Positions 43,901 to 57,200 of a stretch of 64,000 nt of DNA are shown one piece after another. Under the pieces are notes generated by a model. The model made no database searches, was not told where the DNA came from, and saw only the letters and a list, made by a program, of their open reading frames with translations. A program made the position numbers and the translations under genes. Every line of letters starts with the position of its first letter. Position 1 is the stretch's first letter. The DNA comes from Linum tenue (lineage: Eukaryota > Streptophyta > Magnoliopsida > Malpighiales > Linaceae), in assembly GCA_946122785.1 (NCBI GenBank), contig CAMGYJ010000011.1:54796449-54860448 (forward strand), given 5' to 3'.

Positions 43901-45153
43901 TGTTTTCAATTGATCATGGTTTATAATTTTCGGAATCTTATTTCTTTTTGTGTTTCCCAGATGGTTGCTTCCGAAGACATTGGTAGACAAATTTTGACAT
44001 ATAGCGAGAGGTACCGTATAACACTTTTTTTTAATGTTCAATAAAAAGGGTAGCATAACATAAGCTAGTGGAAAAAATATGTACCTTTCCGTTTACTAGT
44101 TTTGCATGCATATTTTTATTTTGGTGTGTCCGCTCAATCTGTGGTCATTGTTAAAACAAGAGGTTTACTTATAGTTGGATTTCTTCTATCGTGGAAGAGT
44201 TCAGGTTCTCTCTCTGGAATGATTCACTTTTATCTTTGCCGTTCAGTGGCTGTGATATGCCACCGGCTTTACTGAACAAGAACATGGTTAGGACAAATAC
44301 AGAAATAACATATATTGCATGTGCTGGCCGTTTTGCTTGTTGATCACTTCTTTCATATGGAACGTGGGTTGTTTTGTTAATTGTATGGGTAACACTGAAT
44401 GGATGGATGGCTATTCAGCTACTGCTGTGTATATATTTGAGGTCTGAAGGACTATGTTAGGAGAGGGAATGCGTCTAAGCAGTGCTACTATTAGAAATAG
44501 TTATTGAGAACTTTGATTTGGGAAGCAGTTTTGGAAACTTTTATTTAAAAGCAACAGTATTTAGTTTGTGATCTCAACTCTAAATGCTTCTTGATCTTAT
44601 TTTGGGTCTTTCTCAAGTACTTGGCTTATGTGAGTGATGTTTCTGCAGGTTCAATAAGTTGGAAAGCTTACACATTTTTTGTTATTTGCACTTTTAGCTA
44701 TATCTTTAAGGGCTGAATATGAATGTGCTCGCTGACGACATGATTAATGAATTTACTTATATTTCACTGGGAGACTTTTCACAAATGAATTCATATTATC
44801 CGTAATCTTCACATCCATATTTCTACCCGAGGAATTTGTTTGGTTCTTCGTTTAACAGTTCTATTCAATATTTCTTTTCTTCTAGGAAATCGGTGGAGCA
44901 TTTCCTGAAAGCCATAGATGCAGTTACAGAGCAGGATGCTGCCAAGCTTGCACAAAAGCTCATTTCTTCCCCTCTTACGATGGCATCCTATGGAGATGGT
45001 AAAATACCCACTTACTGAGAACCCTACATGCTAGTACTGGTTTTGATTAATCCGTCATCAATCAATTGAATCGATTGTGTTTCCAAATGATATCCTGCAG
45101 TTATCAACGTTCCAACCTACGATTCAGTCAGCAGCAAGTTCAAATCGAAATGA
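40971..45153 (+). CDS. Mitochondrial processing peptidase alpha subunit
   Basis: It binds and helps remove presequences of imported mitochondrial proteins. In plants it is part of the cytochrome bc1 complex in the inner membrane. Thirteen exons: 40971-41009, 41602-41862, 41975-42271, 42356-42523, 42620-42787, 42885-42971, 43204-43270, 43398-43495, 43644-43710, 43809-43879, 43961-44010, 44886-44998, 45101-45153. They join to 512 residues, close to the known plant length of about 500. The start MYRTAASRLRSLK and the serine/arginine-rich leader form a mitochondrial presequence. The M16 fold is shown by LPNGVKIASE, THLLEKMAFKSTRNRS (the zinc-binding HxxEH of the beta subunit is absent, as expected for alpha), SREQMGYTFDALKTYVPEMV, the glycine-rich loop MLMGGGGSFSTGGPGKGMYS, KSAILMNLESRMVASEDIGR and the end VPTYDSVSSKFKSK. 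All borders are GT-AG. Confidence 0.97.
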
Positions 45154-47370
45154 AGTTATCCTTGACGAGAGTGTTGGAATCTATTTATGCATCCAAGCTT
45201 TGCTTCTTAATGACATAGGAGCTTATTGCTGTTGCTGAAATAAGTAGATACCTATATGAAAGAAACCCATTTTTTTTGAAAATAAAACTTCAGAGGAGGT
45301 GCTTGCCCAGCCAGCAGTTTTACATTCCCAACTGGATTTCCCTTTACAAAAGTGTAATATAGACAGTACCTTCCAGTTTCATGTCGTTCAGATTCACCAA
45401 GAGCACTTCCTGCTGGTTTCTTTTGGTAGCCAGAGCAAGTTGAAACCTGAATGATTGTTTTCTTGGATATTTCATTGGTCCAAAAACAGTGTGGGGGAAA
45501 ACAATCAATTGGAGGCCTGGTATGTACTCCATCAGTCCGCTTGCCGTCTGTACCAAGTTTTCTTGGTGTGAAATCCGCCAGGTAAAAGTCCACTTTTATT
45601 GGTAAAGGTCTCCTGCCACTACTTTCCTCTGCACGCCCAGAATGCTTGTTCGTTGTTGGATGAAAGCCCTGCAGTTTCGTAACCATCCGCGTACAAGCTC
45701 ACCATCCGATAGTTATCAAAATGTCACATCCCACATCCAACGCCTCAAGCGTGTTATGTCGCGAACGAAAGGGCAGAGCCTGCAACCATAATCTGATGGC
45801 TAGCAAGACGCGAGGCCGGTTCCTACGAGTGTGTGCAAAGGGAAGGCCGAAAGGTGCTCCGTGTACTCTGTAGCTTGAAAGCACTGGCTAGATTGTAGAG
45901 CAAGACATGCATCCACCCTTACCAAATGGTGAAAGGGACGGCTTAGAAAGGATTTGGGTGATGTACTATGTACATGAATTCTCCATCTACCAATCGACAG
46001 AAGGGAAACCCTTGATGTCAAAAAGGGAGAAAAAGGAAGATAAGAGGTGAAAACGATTGAAAGGAGGGAATTCAGGCCGTGCATGAAAGAAGGTCGAGAA
46101 CAGGAAGCCAAAGCTGGAGTGAAAGAGAAGCAATGGGTCAGGATTAGATAGACCTAACCAAACATTAGTAAGGAAATGAGTCTTACCCATTTTTTTCCTC
46201 TCTCACATAAGCTCCCCTGTTTAGTGTTGTGTTTGTTTATTGAGCTTTGCTTTTTGGGTCTTTTGTCTTTGTCCTCTTTGCTTGCAATTTGCAGCCACAA
46301 TCTATTGCAGCAGTTGGGCTAGCGGTTCTGATCATAACCCCCATCTTCCTTTTTCATTCTTCTGTATCTTTGCTCTCCTTTTTCTCAGGGTTTTTTGTTG
46401 GGAGGTTTCTTCCTTTAGCTTTGTCTTTTGTCTCTGCTTTTCTGGCTTTCCATTTTCGGTTACAATCATCATTCTTTGAGACTGCTTCCAATCCCCACCC
46501 CCCTCATTTTTCACCCTTCCTTCACAGAAAGCTAATCTTGATCCATTACCAATCCCATGCAAGGAATGCATAACGGACCGGATTCAACGATCAAGTCGAC
46601 ATATATTCTCAGTTGCGTAACTGGGTTCTTCGTAGTCCGAAAAAAAGTGTACAACGTAACCCTAAAGTTGGACCTAGCGATAATGTGTGTTTAATTCATC
46701 CATTATACACCGAGTTCGCAAACAGGTCTGCAAATTCTGTGCAACCCACATGAAGAAGAAGAAATAAAGCTACCACAATGGTATTTGGAGTTTTGGGACA
46801 TAACCAAAAGGCACATCATTGACTTTGAAACAAGATATTAAAACATAATTAAGGGACAATAATGAATATATAGTGATAGTGCAACTGGGGATGATTTTGA
46901 AAGCTACAACTTTCTACTGTTTTACGTGCATGAAATGAATGGAGAGTTTACACAACTTTTATGGGATGGTTATGGAGGTTAATGATGATTGATGAGAGGT
47001 TGTTTTTGGGGTGTGCCTTTTCCTATATAGCTGTTCTTTTTTCGTGGAATATTATGGAGAATTGGGGAATAGCATGCAAAATCCCATGATTGATGTTGTA
47101 TCAATTTGCAACAGTCTAGATTTTATGTGTTGGAGTAGTATATTAGCCTTATTACCCTTCTCCTTTTGGTCTTATTATGCCATTTTCCCCTTTTCTTTGT
47201 CGACTAATGTGGCCGAGTCTCCACCGATTGTTGGCGCGCACACAAACCTGAAACTGATGATTTAATCGATTCTTCTTTCCTTTGCTTTGATTGGATTTTG
47301 TTGCTTTTGTTGCTTAGAGGGTTATTAGGTAGTGTTTGGGAGATGGTTTTGTAAGAAACATCATACGTGG
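45154..47370. other. Downstream of MPP alpha; no gene confirmed
   Basis: The first 150 bases are probable 3' untranslated region. A minus-strand frame at 45252-45686 (144 codons) contains RSGRRPLPIKVDF-like sequence and many basic residues but no known domain, and I leave it unassigned. Pyrimidine-rich stretches (46180-46560) and AT-rich DNA follow. Confidence 0.4.
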
Positions 47371-47870
47371 GTGGCTAGGACGGCTAATGAACCAAACTGT
47401 TCCGGCTCGAAATTTGTTTCGATAAAAGCTCATTCGTTTCTGGAAAAGTTAGACTCGTTTATTTACGAGCCGAGTTTGAACTGGGTCTTGTTCAGCTTGT
47501 GAGGCTCGTGAGCCAGCTTGACTAGGTGGATTGTTGAGCTCAACTCGTGAACTATCTCGTTTCGAGCTCATGAGATATCTCAACATATTGTAACTATTCA
47601 CATGTATGTATGATGTATCATATATGATATATGGATTCAACGGGGGCAAAAATGATATATGGATATTATGGTATTTAATTCATAAATTCTCTTACAATTA
47701 AGCTTGATCCGAACTCATAATCTTAATGATGAGCAAATGTTTCAATAAATGAGTCAGCTCGAACTCGACTCAACTCGTTGATAAATGAGCCAACCTCGAA
47801 TTCGGCTCCTTTATTAACGAGTCAAGTCTGAACAAGACAAAACTCGACTCAACTCATTAACAGCTTTAGG
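47371..47870. mobile_element. Candidate inverted-repeat element with GCTCG/CGAGC words
   Basis: The left part (ggctaatgaaccaaactg...ggctcg...gagccgag) is mirrored by the right part (ctcaactcgttg...gactcaactcattaacagc). CGAGC/GCTCG words lie in both orientations, as in small hAT-type elements. No clear target duplication. Confidence 0.4.
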
Positions 47871-48870
47871 GTGACTGAAACTCTTAGCTGGCTTTCACAA
47901 AAGGTTAATTTTTTTTATCTAAAATAAATCTTATTCAGGTTCTATAATGATGATTAGGCTAATTTGAACGATGTTGGGAGCCTACATATTCATCTATGTG
48001 AATCGGTGTTTCCTCCATATTTTGTAGGCTTAGGATATGGTGCATACTCTTGGTTATGCACACTTGCATAATCAAATTTGGACCCTCAGTTTTGAGTGGG
48101 GCCAGAAGGGTCCAAATCTAAGGGATAAAATTAAAGATATTTTTTCCTCCCTAGATATTTTGAAACGACTTTTATCTTCTTTGTTATAACTTGAATTTCA
48201 AACTTTTTTTTTGTACAAGTGGAACAAGTTCGCTGTCATCTACTAAATAAGATCCGTTTTGCATTAATTCTATCATATACCATGTAAAATCTAATATATA
48301 TCGTACACCAGGCAATCTCCATCGTGTGCGTCTATTATTTCAATGATCAGCATAAAATAGTTTATTCAATTGGATCAATACAAGGAACTCATATGCCCAA
48401 AACAAAGAAGTTTAGGGATTCAATTGGAATTTATCCCACAAAAGAAAAAGCTGATTGTTATGTTGCCAAAACACAGAAAGTAGTTTATTCTGAATTTGAT
48501 GTGAATAATTAGGGCTTTTTTTGTTCCAGATTCATCAATTTTGGACAAATTGGGAGATTAAGTATTATATAGATGAAATCTGAATCCTCCATACAAATCT
48601 ATACGTACGCCTCTCCAGTAATATGAAAGGACAGGTGAGGACAATAATGGTTGGTTCTCCTTGTAGTACTACACATTCTGATACCCATTAATCACTTTTA
48701 TATGGTCTTCTATATACACTTATCATTGATACAAGTTGATCGTTATTCTTTAAGGAATATCTTATGGTGGATTTATATATGTTCGATTCTATAATAGAAT
48801 TCATCCATAGACCATAAAGAGCTCGTATATATAATATCATTTTTTTTATCTATGGATTCCTCTCGATTAT
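47871..48870. other. AT-rich intergenic sequence
   Basis: No gene was recognised. TTTGGACCCT...AGGGTCCAAA near 48079-48118 is a short inverted repeat. Confidence 0.35.
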
Positions 48871-49478
48871 GGTTGCAAATGAGTCAAACTGCTCAAGAAT
48901 GGCTTGACATTCCGCTCGAGAAAAAATTGTTTTGCACTAAGTTCTTTTCCTAATGAGTCAAGTTTCAGCTAAGCCTTTATCGGCTTGCAAGGCTCTCAGG
49001 CCCGCTCGACTCGTTGGCTTGGTGAGTTCAACTCGTGCGCTAGCTCGTTTTGAGCTATGAGTTGGCTCGGCATATGGCTAGACCGAGCCACATCAACTAG
49101 CAACTTACAAGCGAATCAGTAAATAACTTATTATTGGTTTGTTGATAATTCATAGGTTTGTTAGATTGTGTATCTCACCACACATGATATGTAAGAATTT
49201 GAGCACGTGATCAAATATGTCTCATTTATAATTTAAAAGAGAAATTATGTATTATAGATTGCACAGATACTAGTTACTATCAAATAACATGATATGAAAA
49301 ATTAAAAGTTATTAACTAAATGATATGATATCTTAGTCGAGCTCGAGTAGAGCTCGTGAGATCAAGTAAACACTAGCCAAGGTTTTAGTAAGCAAGTCGA
49401 GCTCGAGCTTGACTTATTTATTGACGAACCGAGCTCAAATTAGATCAAAACTCGGCTCGACTGGGCTCATTTGCAGTC
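48871..49478. mobile_element. Candidate inverted-repeat element (about 610 bp)
   Basis: The left end ggTTGCAAATGAGTCaaactgc and right end complement gaCTGCAAATGAGCCcagtcg are inverted, and both flanking regions contain GCTCG/CGAGC words (gctcgactcg, gagctcgagtagagctcg). No exact target duplication was seen and no transposase is present. Confidence 0.45.
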
Positions 49479-51858
49479 GTACTCTCAACACATATATATA
49501 ACTTACAAGTAGTGACATAGCTGTGTTTTGGTAACTAGTAAGCGCCGGTACTGTAGCTAGAACTTTTCTCAAGGTGGGTCAGATGTAAAAGTCAAAATAT
49601 TTCAAATGAATTTTATTAGTATTTAAATGACCCACGACACATAGTTTGTCGACATATTTTCGTTTGAGGGTGGATAATTCGACTTTAAAGTATGAATTAG
49701 TAAATTTAGAACAAACAATTAAAGAAACAATTCATGTAAAATTTAGAGTTATTTATATAATATGCAAGGATGATGCATGTCGCAAAGTTCTCTGCATTCT
49801 GTTGGTAGACAGGTTAAACTAGTGAACATGAGGTATGAATTAGAGTATTATGGATCGCTTACAAAGATTGTTATTATCGATATCTTAATCCAGAGCTAAG
49901 ATAGATCTCGAGACCCACCTTTTAACAAGTTGGCTTCGCCATTGTTAAGAGCGAGGCTAATTTCCATGTTATATTTAGAAAAAAAACATGGAGCTTGTAA
50001 TGAATTTGGAAAGTACAATAATTATTGACAAGGTTTCAAGTGATTGACTATACTGGAGTTCAAATCCTTCAAACTTTATTGATAGGTCTCGTATTCAAAT
50101 CTTCGATGATCCTTAACAATAACATTTGCCTATTGACAAGGAATGTGTGCAAACTTATTAACATGAATTAGAATCCAATTTCCTTGATAGATTTGGTCAA
50201 CGTTCAACCTGCCTCTCCTCCTCCACGAATAATGATGAACTATATTCGCCGGTTGGACAGAAAGATGGTTAGAAAATTGGGAGGCGTACTCATAAGGTCA
50301 ATTGGTATTTATAAAAATCACTGATTATTGAAAGTTTATGTTTTTAATATTCCAGAAAAATGAGGTTTGATCTAACCAGGACTCAACTACGTTTTAGTAA
50401 ACAAGAATAACTTCAAGATGCCTTTGTAGCTAGCTAAACAATATATACATGTACACATTGACAATGATAGTCGATAGATGAGTTATATTCATCGGATGAA
50501 AAGTTATAAGTTTTCTAACACTCAATATATGTTAATGTATGATTATGCGGTTGTATTAAACAATGATACAAAACACTTCAAAAATAATAATGATACGAAA
50601 CTCATAAATTACGAGCTACTTTCGGTACTATATAATAAAAGAAAGAAAATTACAAGTACATAAATAGATACCGAAGCTTTGTAGTTCATTTATGGTGGAT
50701 GAAGAGGCATAATAGAGTGTTCTAGTAGCACGCAATTGTGAAATTCGAATCGAAAAGATAATTAAATCTCATTCTATTGTTCAGATAAACTAAGAAACTC
50801 TCATGTGATGAAATGAGCTTCTAGCTATAAGGTAGAACATGCCAAGAGGTGAAATCTTACCTATTATCGCTTTTATAAGTACCTATTTATATCTCTCAAG
50901 ATAAAATTCCAAAATTTCTCTTTTATTCGGTATGAAAATTTCACATCGACTTTATTGTTTAAGAATTTCTTCAAAATGATCAAATGTGTAGCTTTGCCCC
51001 CTTCCAATGCCACATCTACTAGTCCAGAAAAATCACAACCCAAATTCCACCAAATCACAGCCCAAACTCTCCAGCAAGACTCACGAGTCACGAACTTCAC
51101 TTGGTTGGCCTTTAAGGAGGAAAATCGTCTCAACCAACTAGCTGCGATTACGCGAGGGTTTCTCCCCAAGAACTATTGCCTTTGTTTTGCTTCAGACCTG
51201 ATGGCAGACCACATTCTATTTCCCTTGAAAACTTGTTTCTACGGTTTGCATATGTACCTTCAACGGCCACTATTTTAGTTTTATCATTAGAGCAGGTACA
51301 TTACTTCTGAATGAACTCCTTCAAAATTCATCTCACCCCTTCGTTTTCCTTTCTCTCATCGAAACAAAGAATTAATTTTTCTTCCGTCACCACATTCTAC
51401 AATGTAGACTACACACTATTTTACTTTTATCATTAGAGCAAGTACATTACTTCTGAATGAACTCCCTTCTGGTGAGTAAAAACTAGGCACCAATTCATAA
51501 AATGATATTCCTAATTAAAGATATGACTCAGTCCAGATGGATGGGTAATTAAATTGGCTATGGTGTTGGATTAACATTGCTTGCTTGTATTGATGGTTAA
51601 TTAGTGGGGGGTTTTGGTTTAGTTTTTTTTTTTAAATAGTTTAGTACCTAGTGTGTAGTCAATTGTATTTTTGTTTGTTTGTAATTGTCAGTGTGCTAAT
51701 TATGCAGTACATCCATGGATGAGTTAATAGTTAATACATAAATAAAGAAAGGATGGTGGTGGTCTCTGGTCCATCAAGTACACACTGCTCAATTGCCTTG
51801 CATTTCAAGCAATCTCCCCTCTCCCCCTCCCCTTTGCTAATTCTTTCTTGTTTTTATT

Positions 51859-51897
<39 letters not shown>

Positions 51898-53136
51898 GAT
51901 CAGAGGAACATTCATGGCTCTGAAAGAATGATGATCACCACTCCCACATCAATCCCCATGTGACTCTCTCTCTCTCTCTCTCTAGTCTCTCCAAAAGGAA
52001 AATGATCTCTTTTCTCTCCATTTTTTTTACCTTTTAACCATTGTTCATTTACAGAAAATGAATTTATTTAATTATTAGTTTTTTACCCTGATCACGTATA
52101 TGCTACTCAATACACAAACAAATTATGAACTAGTTACTTTTCACTTTTACCCACTTTAATATGAAACAAGTAATGAAAATTATTTATACCATATTATTGT
52201 ATGGTACTTATTAGTATAAGTTTAATAAGAAGAATAGACAGAAGAGTGGGGGGTTTGGAAAATGTGTTGGGTATGGAATTGGTATAGCAAGAAACAGGCA
52301 GCTAGCTAGCAAGAGAGAGAGAGATGGCCGTTTCTTTTCCTTTTGCTTTACTAGTCAAGCAACCTCCCCAAGACCAACCTTTTGTAACTTTTTTTTTTTA
52401 ACAAAATAAAAAGTAGAAAAAGATTAATAAGGAAGAGAAGAATTATTGAACCAAAGGAATTATACATGGTTCGGTTGGATTGGAGATCGATTGTAGAAAT
52501 CGATAATGCGTATAAATAGCACAAGTCGAAGTGTATTCGATGAAAAATGTCGGAAAAGGAATATTTTTGAACAGGTTGTACAGAAAAGTATTTAACAAAA
52601 CAAATGAATTCTTTTTTTTACGAATCAAATGAAAATTTCAGATGTTAAAGCGGCTCCAAAATTATTATTTGCTGCAAGGAAAAGATATTATCTTTTTTCC
52701 TTCTCCTTATGAAGTTATTATACTATGTAAGCGTGTGAAATGGCTCTAGTGACCTCACAAGTTTTTAAATTTTTATTGAAAGAAAAATAATAGGTATTAA
52801 GAATACCAGTTTATTAATTATAAAGTAGGTATAATTCTAGGATTAAAACGGGATGTCCATCCATCTGAAGTTAGATTCCAAAAAATGAAAAGAAGATTAT
52901 GAAATCAACTTGAACCAAAAAAAAGCTGAGCCTAATTGGGTTGGTAATATGGTGGTTGGTTGTCTCATTCTTTTTATCTTCATACTAAGATATTAGTCTA
53001 TAATCGTGAGAATATAACTCAATTTGCTACCTCCATCTGTCTCTTTGTACATATAACAATCTTCGATGAACAGTTAGTCACTAATATCCTAAAAATACAC
53101 TAAATAATTAATAGGAAAAAAAAGAAAGCTTTAAGG
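49479..53136. other. Gene-poor AT-rich intergenic sequence
   Basis: No convincing gene on either strand. The open frame at 50873-51169 (minus) lacks any domain. The stretch 51270-51475 contains a partial repeat of its own text (cattagagca(g/a)gtacattacttctgaatgaactcc at 51288 and 51434). Confidence 0.45.
51863..51896. repeat. (CT)17 microsatellite
   Basis: An uninterrupted CT run of 34 bases, with a second shorter CT run at 51964-51983. It lies about 2.4 kb upstream of the NAC gene. Confidence 0.9.
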
Positions 53137-53587
53137 TAGGGCTGGCTATTTGGTCTGGGTTTTTTGGTTTTACTCGAACTTGGACCGTATAACCCGGACC
53201 GAGACCGGGCCGGGACCGGATAGTAAACAATCCAATCCAATTTTTGACTTAGATTTGAGGTGAAAAACCGTTCGGGACCGGATCGAAAGCTGGATAAAGA
53301 CCGGATAAGAGAGCTCAACACCCAAAACTGAAGAGTAATTTGCATAAACGGTCGCACAACCTTTGCACTTAGTACAAAACTTAACCAACTCCTCACCCTT
53401 TCAGACCTCAGGTCACTCAAATCCCCACAAGCTCAATATAAAATCAAGACCGAATTGGGACCTGACCAGGTCAAGATCGGACTGTATCCAATCCAATCTT
53501 TGGTCCTTATATTTTCAAAAAAAAAACCGAACAGGACCGGATCAATTTGTGTCAATTTAACCGGACCAGACCGTATAGCCACTCCTA
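53137..53587. mobile_element. Non-autonomous hAT-like element (451 bp)
   Basis: The ends TAGGGCTGGCTATTTGGTCTGG and (complement) TAGGAGTGGCTATACGGTCTGG are inverted. ACCGG/CCGGT and GGACC words fill both halves. The 8-bp flanks do not match, so the insertion is older than the others. Confidence 0.65.
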
Positions 53588-54295
53588 GGGGTGTGTGGTT
53601 GCTTTTGTACAGAATAATTAAACATCAAAACCAGTATTTCCAGTTATATTTTCTTTCTTATAATACATCATTCCCCCTAAATCTCCTCTTTTGTTCTTTT
53701 GGAAATATCTATCCTCTTCTCTCCTTCTCCCTCTCCTCCTTTTGCTTTCTCACACACCGCCTCTCCATAATTAACCTTACCTCCACGCTAGGTAAATTCT
53801 AGAGAGAGAGAGAGGGAGACATAGTTTTTGTAATAGATCAGAAGAGAAGAAGTGAAGGCCTAGGCTGGTGGCTGGCAGAGCACACCACCACCTTTCTTTT
53901 CCCCCTTCCCTTTCCCCCTTTCTGTTTGGAAGGAGCTGGGGAGAGCTAGCTCTCTCTCTCTCTATCCTCTCTGCCGCCTCTTCAGTTAAAGTTGGGAGCA
54001 AAGCAAAGGAAAAGGAAAGGAAAACCCTTTAGAGGAGAAAACCAGGGGATCCATTTCTCTCTTCTCCCCTTCCCTCACCTTCTTTCACTCATAAAGCTCT
54101 CCCCGTTTCTCCATCCGTTTTCCTCTCTTCCCTCTTTCGGTTTCCTCCTCCTTCTCTTTCCACCGGAAGAAGAGAGAAAGAGGGATATGAGAGGGAGGGT
54201 GAACGATAGTTTCATACAAGACTTCAAGAGCTTGAGGGAAAGAACACCACCACCATCGTCGTCATCATCATAGCACTATCATTTCATATATTATT
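53588..54295 (+). promoter_or_regulatory. Promoter and long purine/pyrimidine-rich 5' leader of the NAC gene
   Basis: CT-rich then GA-rich tracts (53690-53780, 53800-53820, 53945-53970, 54060-54190) are typical of plant 5' leaders. I cannot place the transcription start. A short upstream reading frame lies at 54187-54273. Confidence 0.5.
54187..54273 (+). CDS. Upstream open reading frame (28 codons) before the NAC start
   Basis: An ATG in the context gggatATGAG opens MRGRVNDSFIQDFKSLRE and ends in a serine run with TAG at 54271-54273. The stop is 22 bases before the main ATG and in another frame. It is too short to assign, but could lower translation of the NAC protein. Confidence 0.4.
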   Translation: MRGRVNDSFIQDFKSLRERTPPPSSSSS

Positions 54296-57200
54296 ATGGA
54301 GAAGAGCTCGATGAGCAGCGGTAGCAGCAAGAGCAACATGGGTTCGGCCTCAGCGGCCATCAGCAGCTCCGATCTCATCGACGCCAAGCTCGAGGAGCAC
54401 CAGCTCTGCGCCGGATCCAAGCACTGCCCCGGCTGCGGCCACAAGCTCGTCAAGCCGGTATGTAATATAATATTTAGTTCCCATCTCCGGTTTTCTTTCT
54501 TTTTTTCCTTTTCGACTTTCAATCCAAACCTTCTGATTTTTTTTTTTTTTGTGTGGGTGTGTTCGATATTGGTCGCGGGGAAAGCAGGATTGGTTAGGTC
54601 TGCCAGCTGGGGTAAAATTCGATCCGACCGATCAGGAGCTGATCGAGCACCTCGAGGCCAAGGTCGAGGCCAAACACGACATGAAATCTCACCCTCTCAT
54701 CGACGAGTTCATCCCCACCATCGAGGGTGAGGATGGCATCTGTTACACCCATCCAGAGAAACTCCCCGGTAAAATTAATTAAACAACCATCACCAGACCA
54801 ATCCCTTGTTCTTCGTCGTATAAAAAATCTTTTTTTTTTTTGTTACTTCAATATTTATTGATTGTGTTATTGCTTCCACCCTTACTCAATCTCTTTTATT
54901 AATAAAACTATTTTTTTTTGTCATTTACATGTTCTTTTGCTTGCGTGAGATCGATCGACATCTCAGTCACATTATAGTTGTTATACCTACGTGAACCTAA
55001 CTTTGATTTTTGTGGCCATTTTTTTTTTTGGCTTGGCATTTTCTTTCCCTTCTTTCACAGGAGTGACAAGAGACGGTTTGAGCAGGCATTTCTTCCACAG
55101 GCCATCGAAAGCTTACACCACGGGGACAAGAAAGCGCAGGAAGATACAGAACGAGTGCGACCTCCAAGGCGGTGAAACCCGGTGGCACAAAACGGGGAAA
55201 ACCCGACCCGTCATGGTCAACGGCAAGCAGAAGGGTTGCAAGAAGATCTTGGTTCTCTACACCAACTTCGGCAAGAACCGGAAACCCGAAAAGACCAACT
55301 GGGTCATGCACCAGTACCACTTGGGACAACACGAGGAGGAGAAAGAAGGCGAGCTAGTGGTATCCAAGATATTTTACCAGACCCAGCCCAGACAGTGCAA
55401 CTGGGTCGATCGGAGTGGTGTTGGCGGCGGTGGCAATGTTGGGTTGATGGCGGTTGGTGGTGGTGGTGGTGGAGGAGAAGGAAGCACGAGCGGGAGTTGT
55501 TCTTCTTCGAAGGAAGTTATCATCCATCACGGTCAGAGGGAGAGTGGTCTTGATCAGCTTCATGGAGCTGTTGCGGCGGTTATGTCGAGTTACTCTACTC
55601 CCATGGAGATCGCGCAGCAGATGAAGTCTCATGATCAACATCATCATTTCGGGTTCACGCACTTCAGGAAAAGTGGGTTTGATGAGGTACATACATTCAT
55701 CTATCTCTACGACTTATCGAAACTAACTAGTTCTTGAAAAATTCAAGTTTACTGCTTTTTGTCGTATAGTGTTATGGGTCGAGAGATAATAGTAGAGAGT
55801 AGGGTAGAGGAAGAGGAGGGGTTTAACTAAAGCAAGTAAAAGGGCTCAGAGGGGAATTTAGAAAAGGGGGTTTCTTTGATTTTTTTTTGCTTTTAGTTGA
55901 TGGCATATATTCCCATTGCTTGCAAGTTCAGCATGAAAATGCAGTGCCATGGACCTCACTTGATTATCCTTTGGCAGCTAACTTAAGCTAAAGCTATGGT
56001 AATGTGGTTAGCCTTAACAGTCAAAAAAAGGTCTAGTGGTTAAGTGAGATGGGAACCAAACATTCAAACAAAGACATAAAGCTGATGAGGGGGGCAAGTT
56101 AAAAGCAATTAGCATCAAAGAAAAAGGGTACATATAGTAAGTGTTAATGCAAGAGAGATGAAAATAGACTAGCTAGCTAGCAAACTATATTTAGTATAGG
56201 TTTGTGGCATCGTACCGGTGATTAGACCATTAAACTGTTTGTATTGATCGATGCAAACATTGTCGATCAAAACTATTTATTAGTGGGTTTCTCAATTTTG
56301 ATCAGTACTATGCCGGTATATCATCGAATATATTATTTCTGTTTTAGTATTATTTAACGATAATAACCTATCTTTATATGTACTACCTGATTAAATCATA
56401 TGATTGTACCGCTAATTATATACCATTATGCTAATCTGTTTGACATAATCTCCTATCTAATTTCATAATTGTATGGTGCAATTTCATTTCGCATAGTTAG
56501 ACATTAGGCATGATAATGAAATAATATATAACGTGCGTGGGAATGGGATATCAATTTTCAGGTGGGGATGGTGGTAACAGGTGGAGGAGGAGAGGCTTCG
56601 ACGGCAAGGGAAGGCGGGCCGGCCCAAACGTCCGGCACGTGCGATGAGATCGGAGATCACCATCATCATCATCATCAAAATCCACATCATCATCAGACGA
56701 CGCCACATCATCATCAACATCTGGCCCACGACCATCCACATCAGCAGCAGCAGCAGCAGCGCCATGCAGTCGCACTAGGGCATCACCATCATCAGAACAT
56801 AGCTGCAACTTCGGCGGCGGCGGCGTTCCACATAAGCAGGCCGTCGCCGCCGATATCGGCGATCATCTCGCCGCCGCCGATCCACCACACCTCCATCATC
56901 CTCGACCAGGATCCCTACCATGTCTCCCGCCTCATGCTCCACAACGAGATCCACCAGGTTCGTACACTCTCTTAAATGTGTGTTCACGTTACAACTTCGT
57001 CGTCGCAACGTTGTTGACTCTAAGGTCCGAACTTAAATCTTTATTTCTTGTAAGTGAAAATATAACACTAACTAAACAAGCTAATGGGTAGAGAGTTTTT
57101 GCCTCCAATGGTGAAGCAATAACTTGAGATTTATAATGAAACACATACACCATGGTTCAAGAGGTAGTTTTTTTTCCCTCCAAATGGATGACGATTTTGA

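Noticed and set aside
50873..51169. Minus-strand frame of 98 codons
   Set aside because: No recognisable family. The opposite strand is equally open, so there is no coding signal to choose between them.
53137..53587. Matching 8-bp target duplication for this hAT-like element
   Set aside because: The flanks ctttaagg and ggggtgtg do not match, so only the inverted ends support the call.
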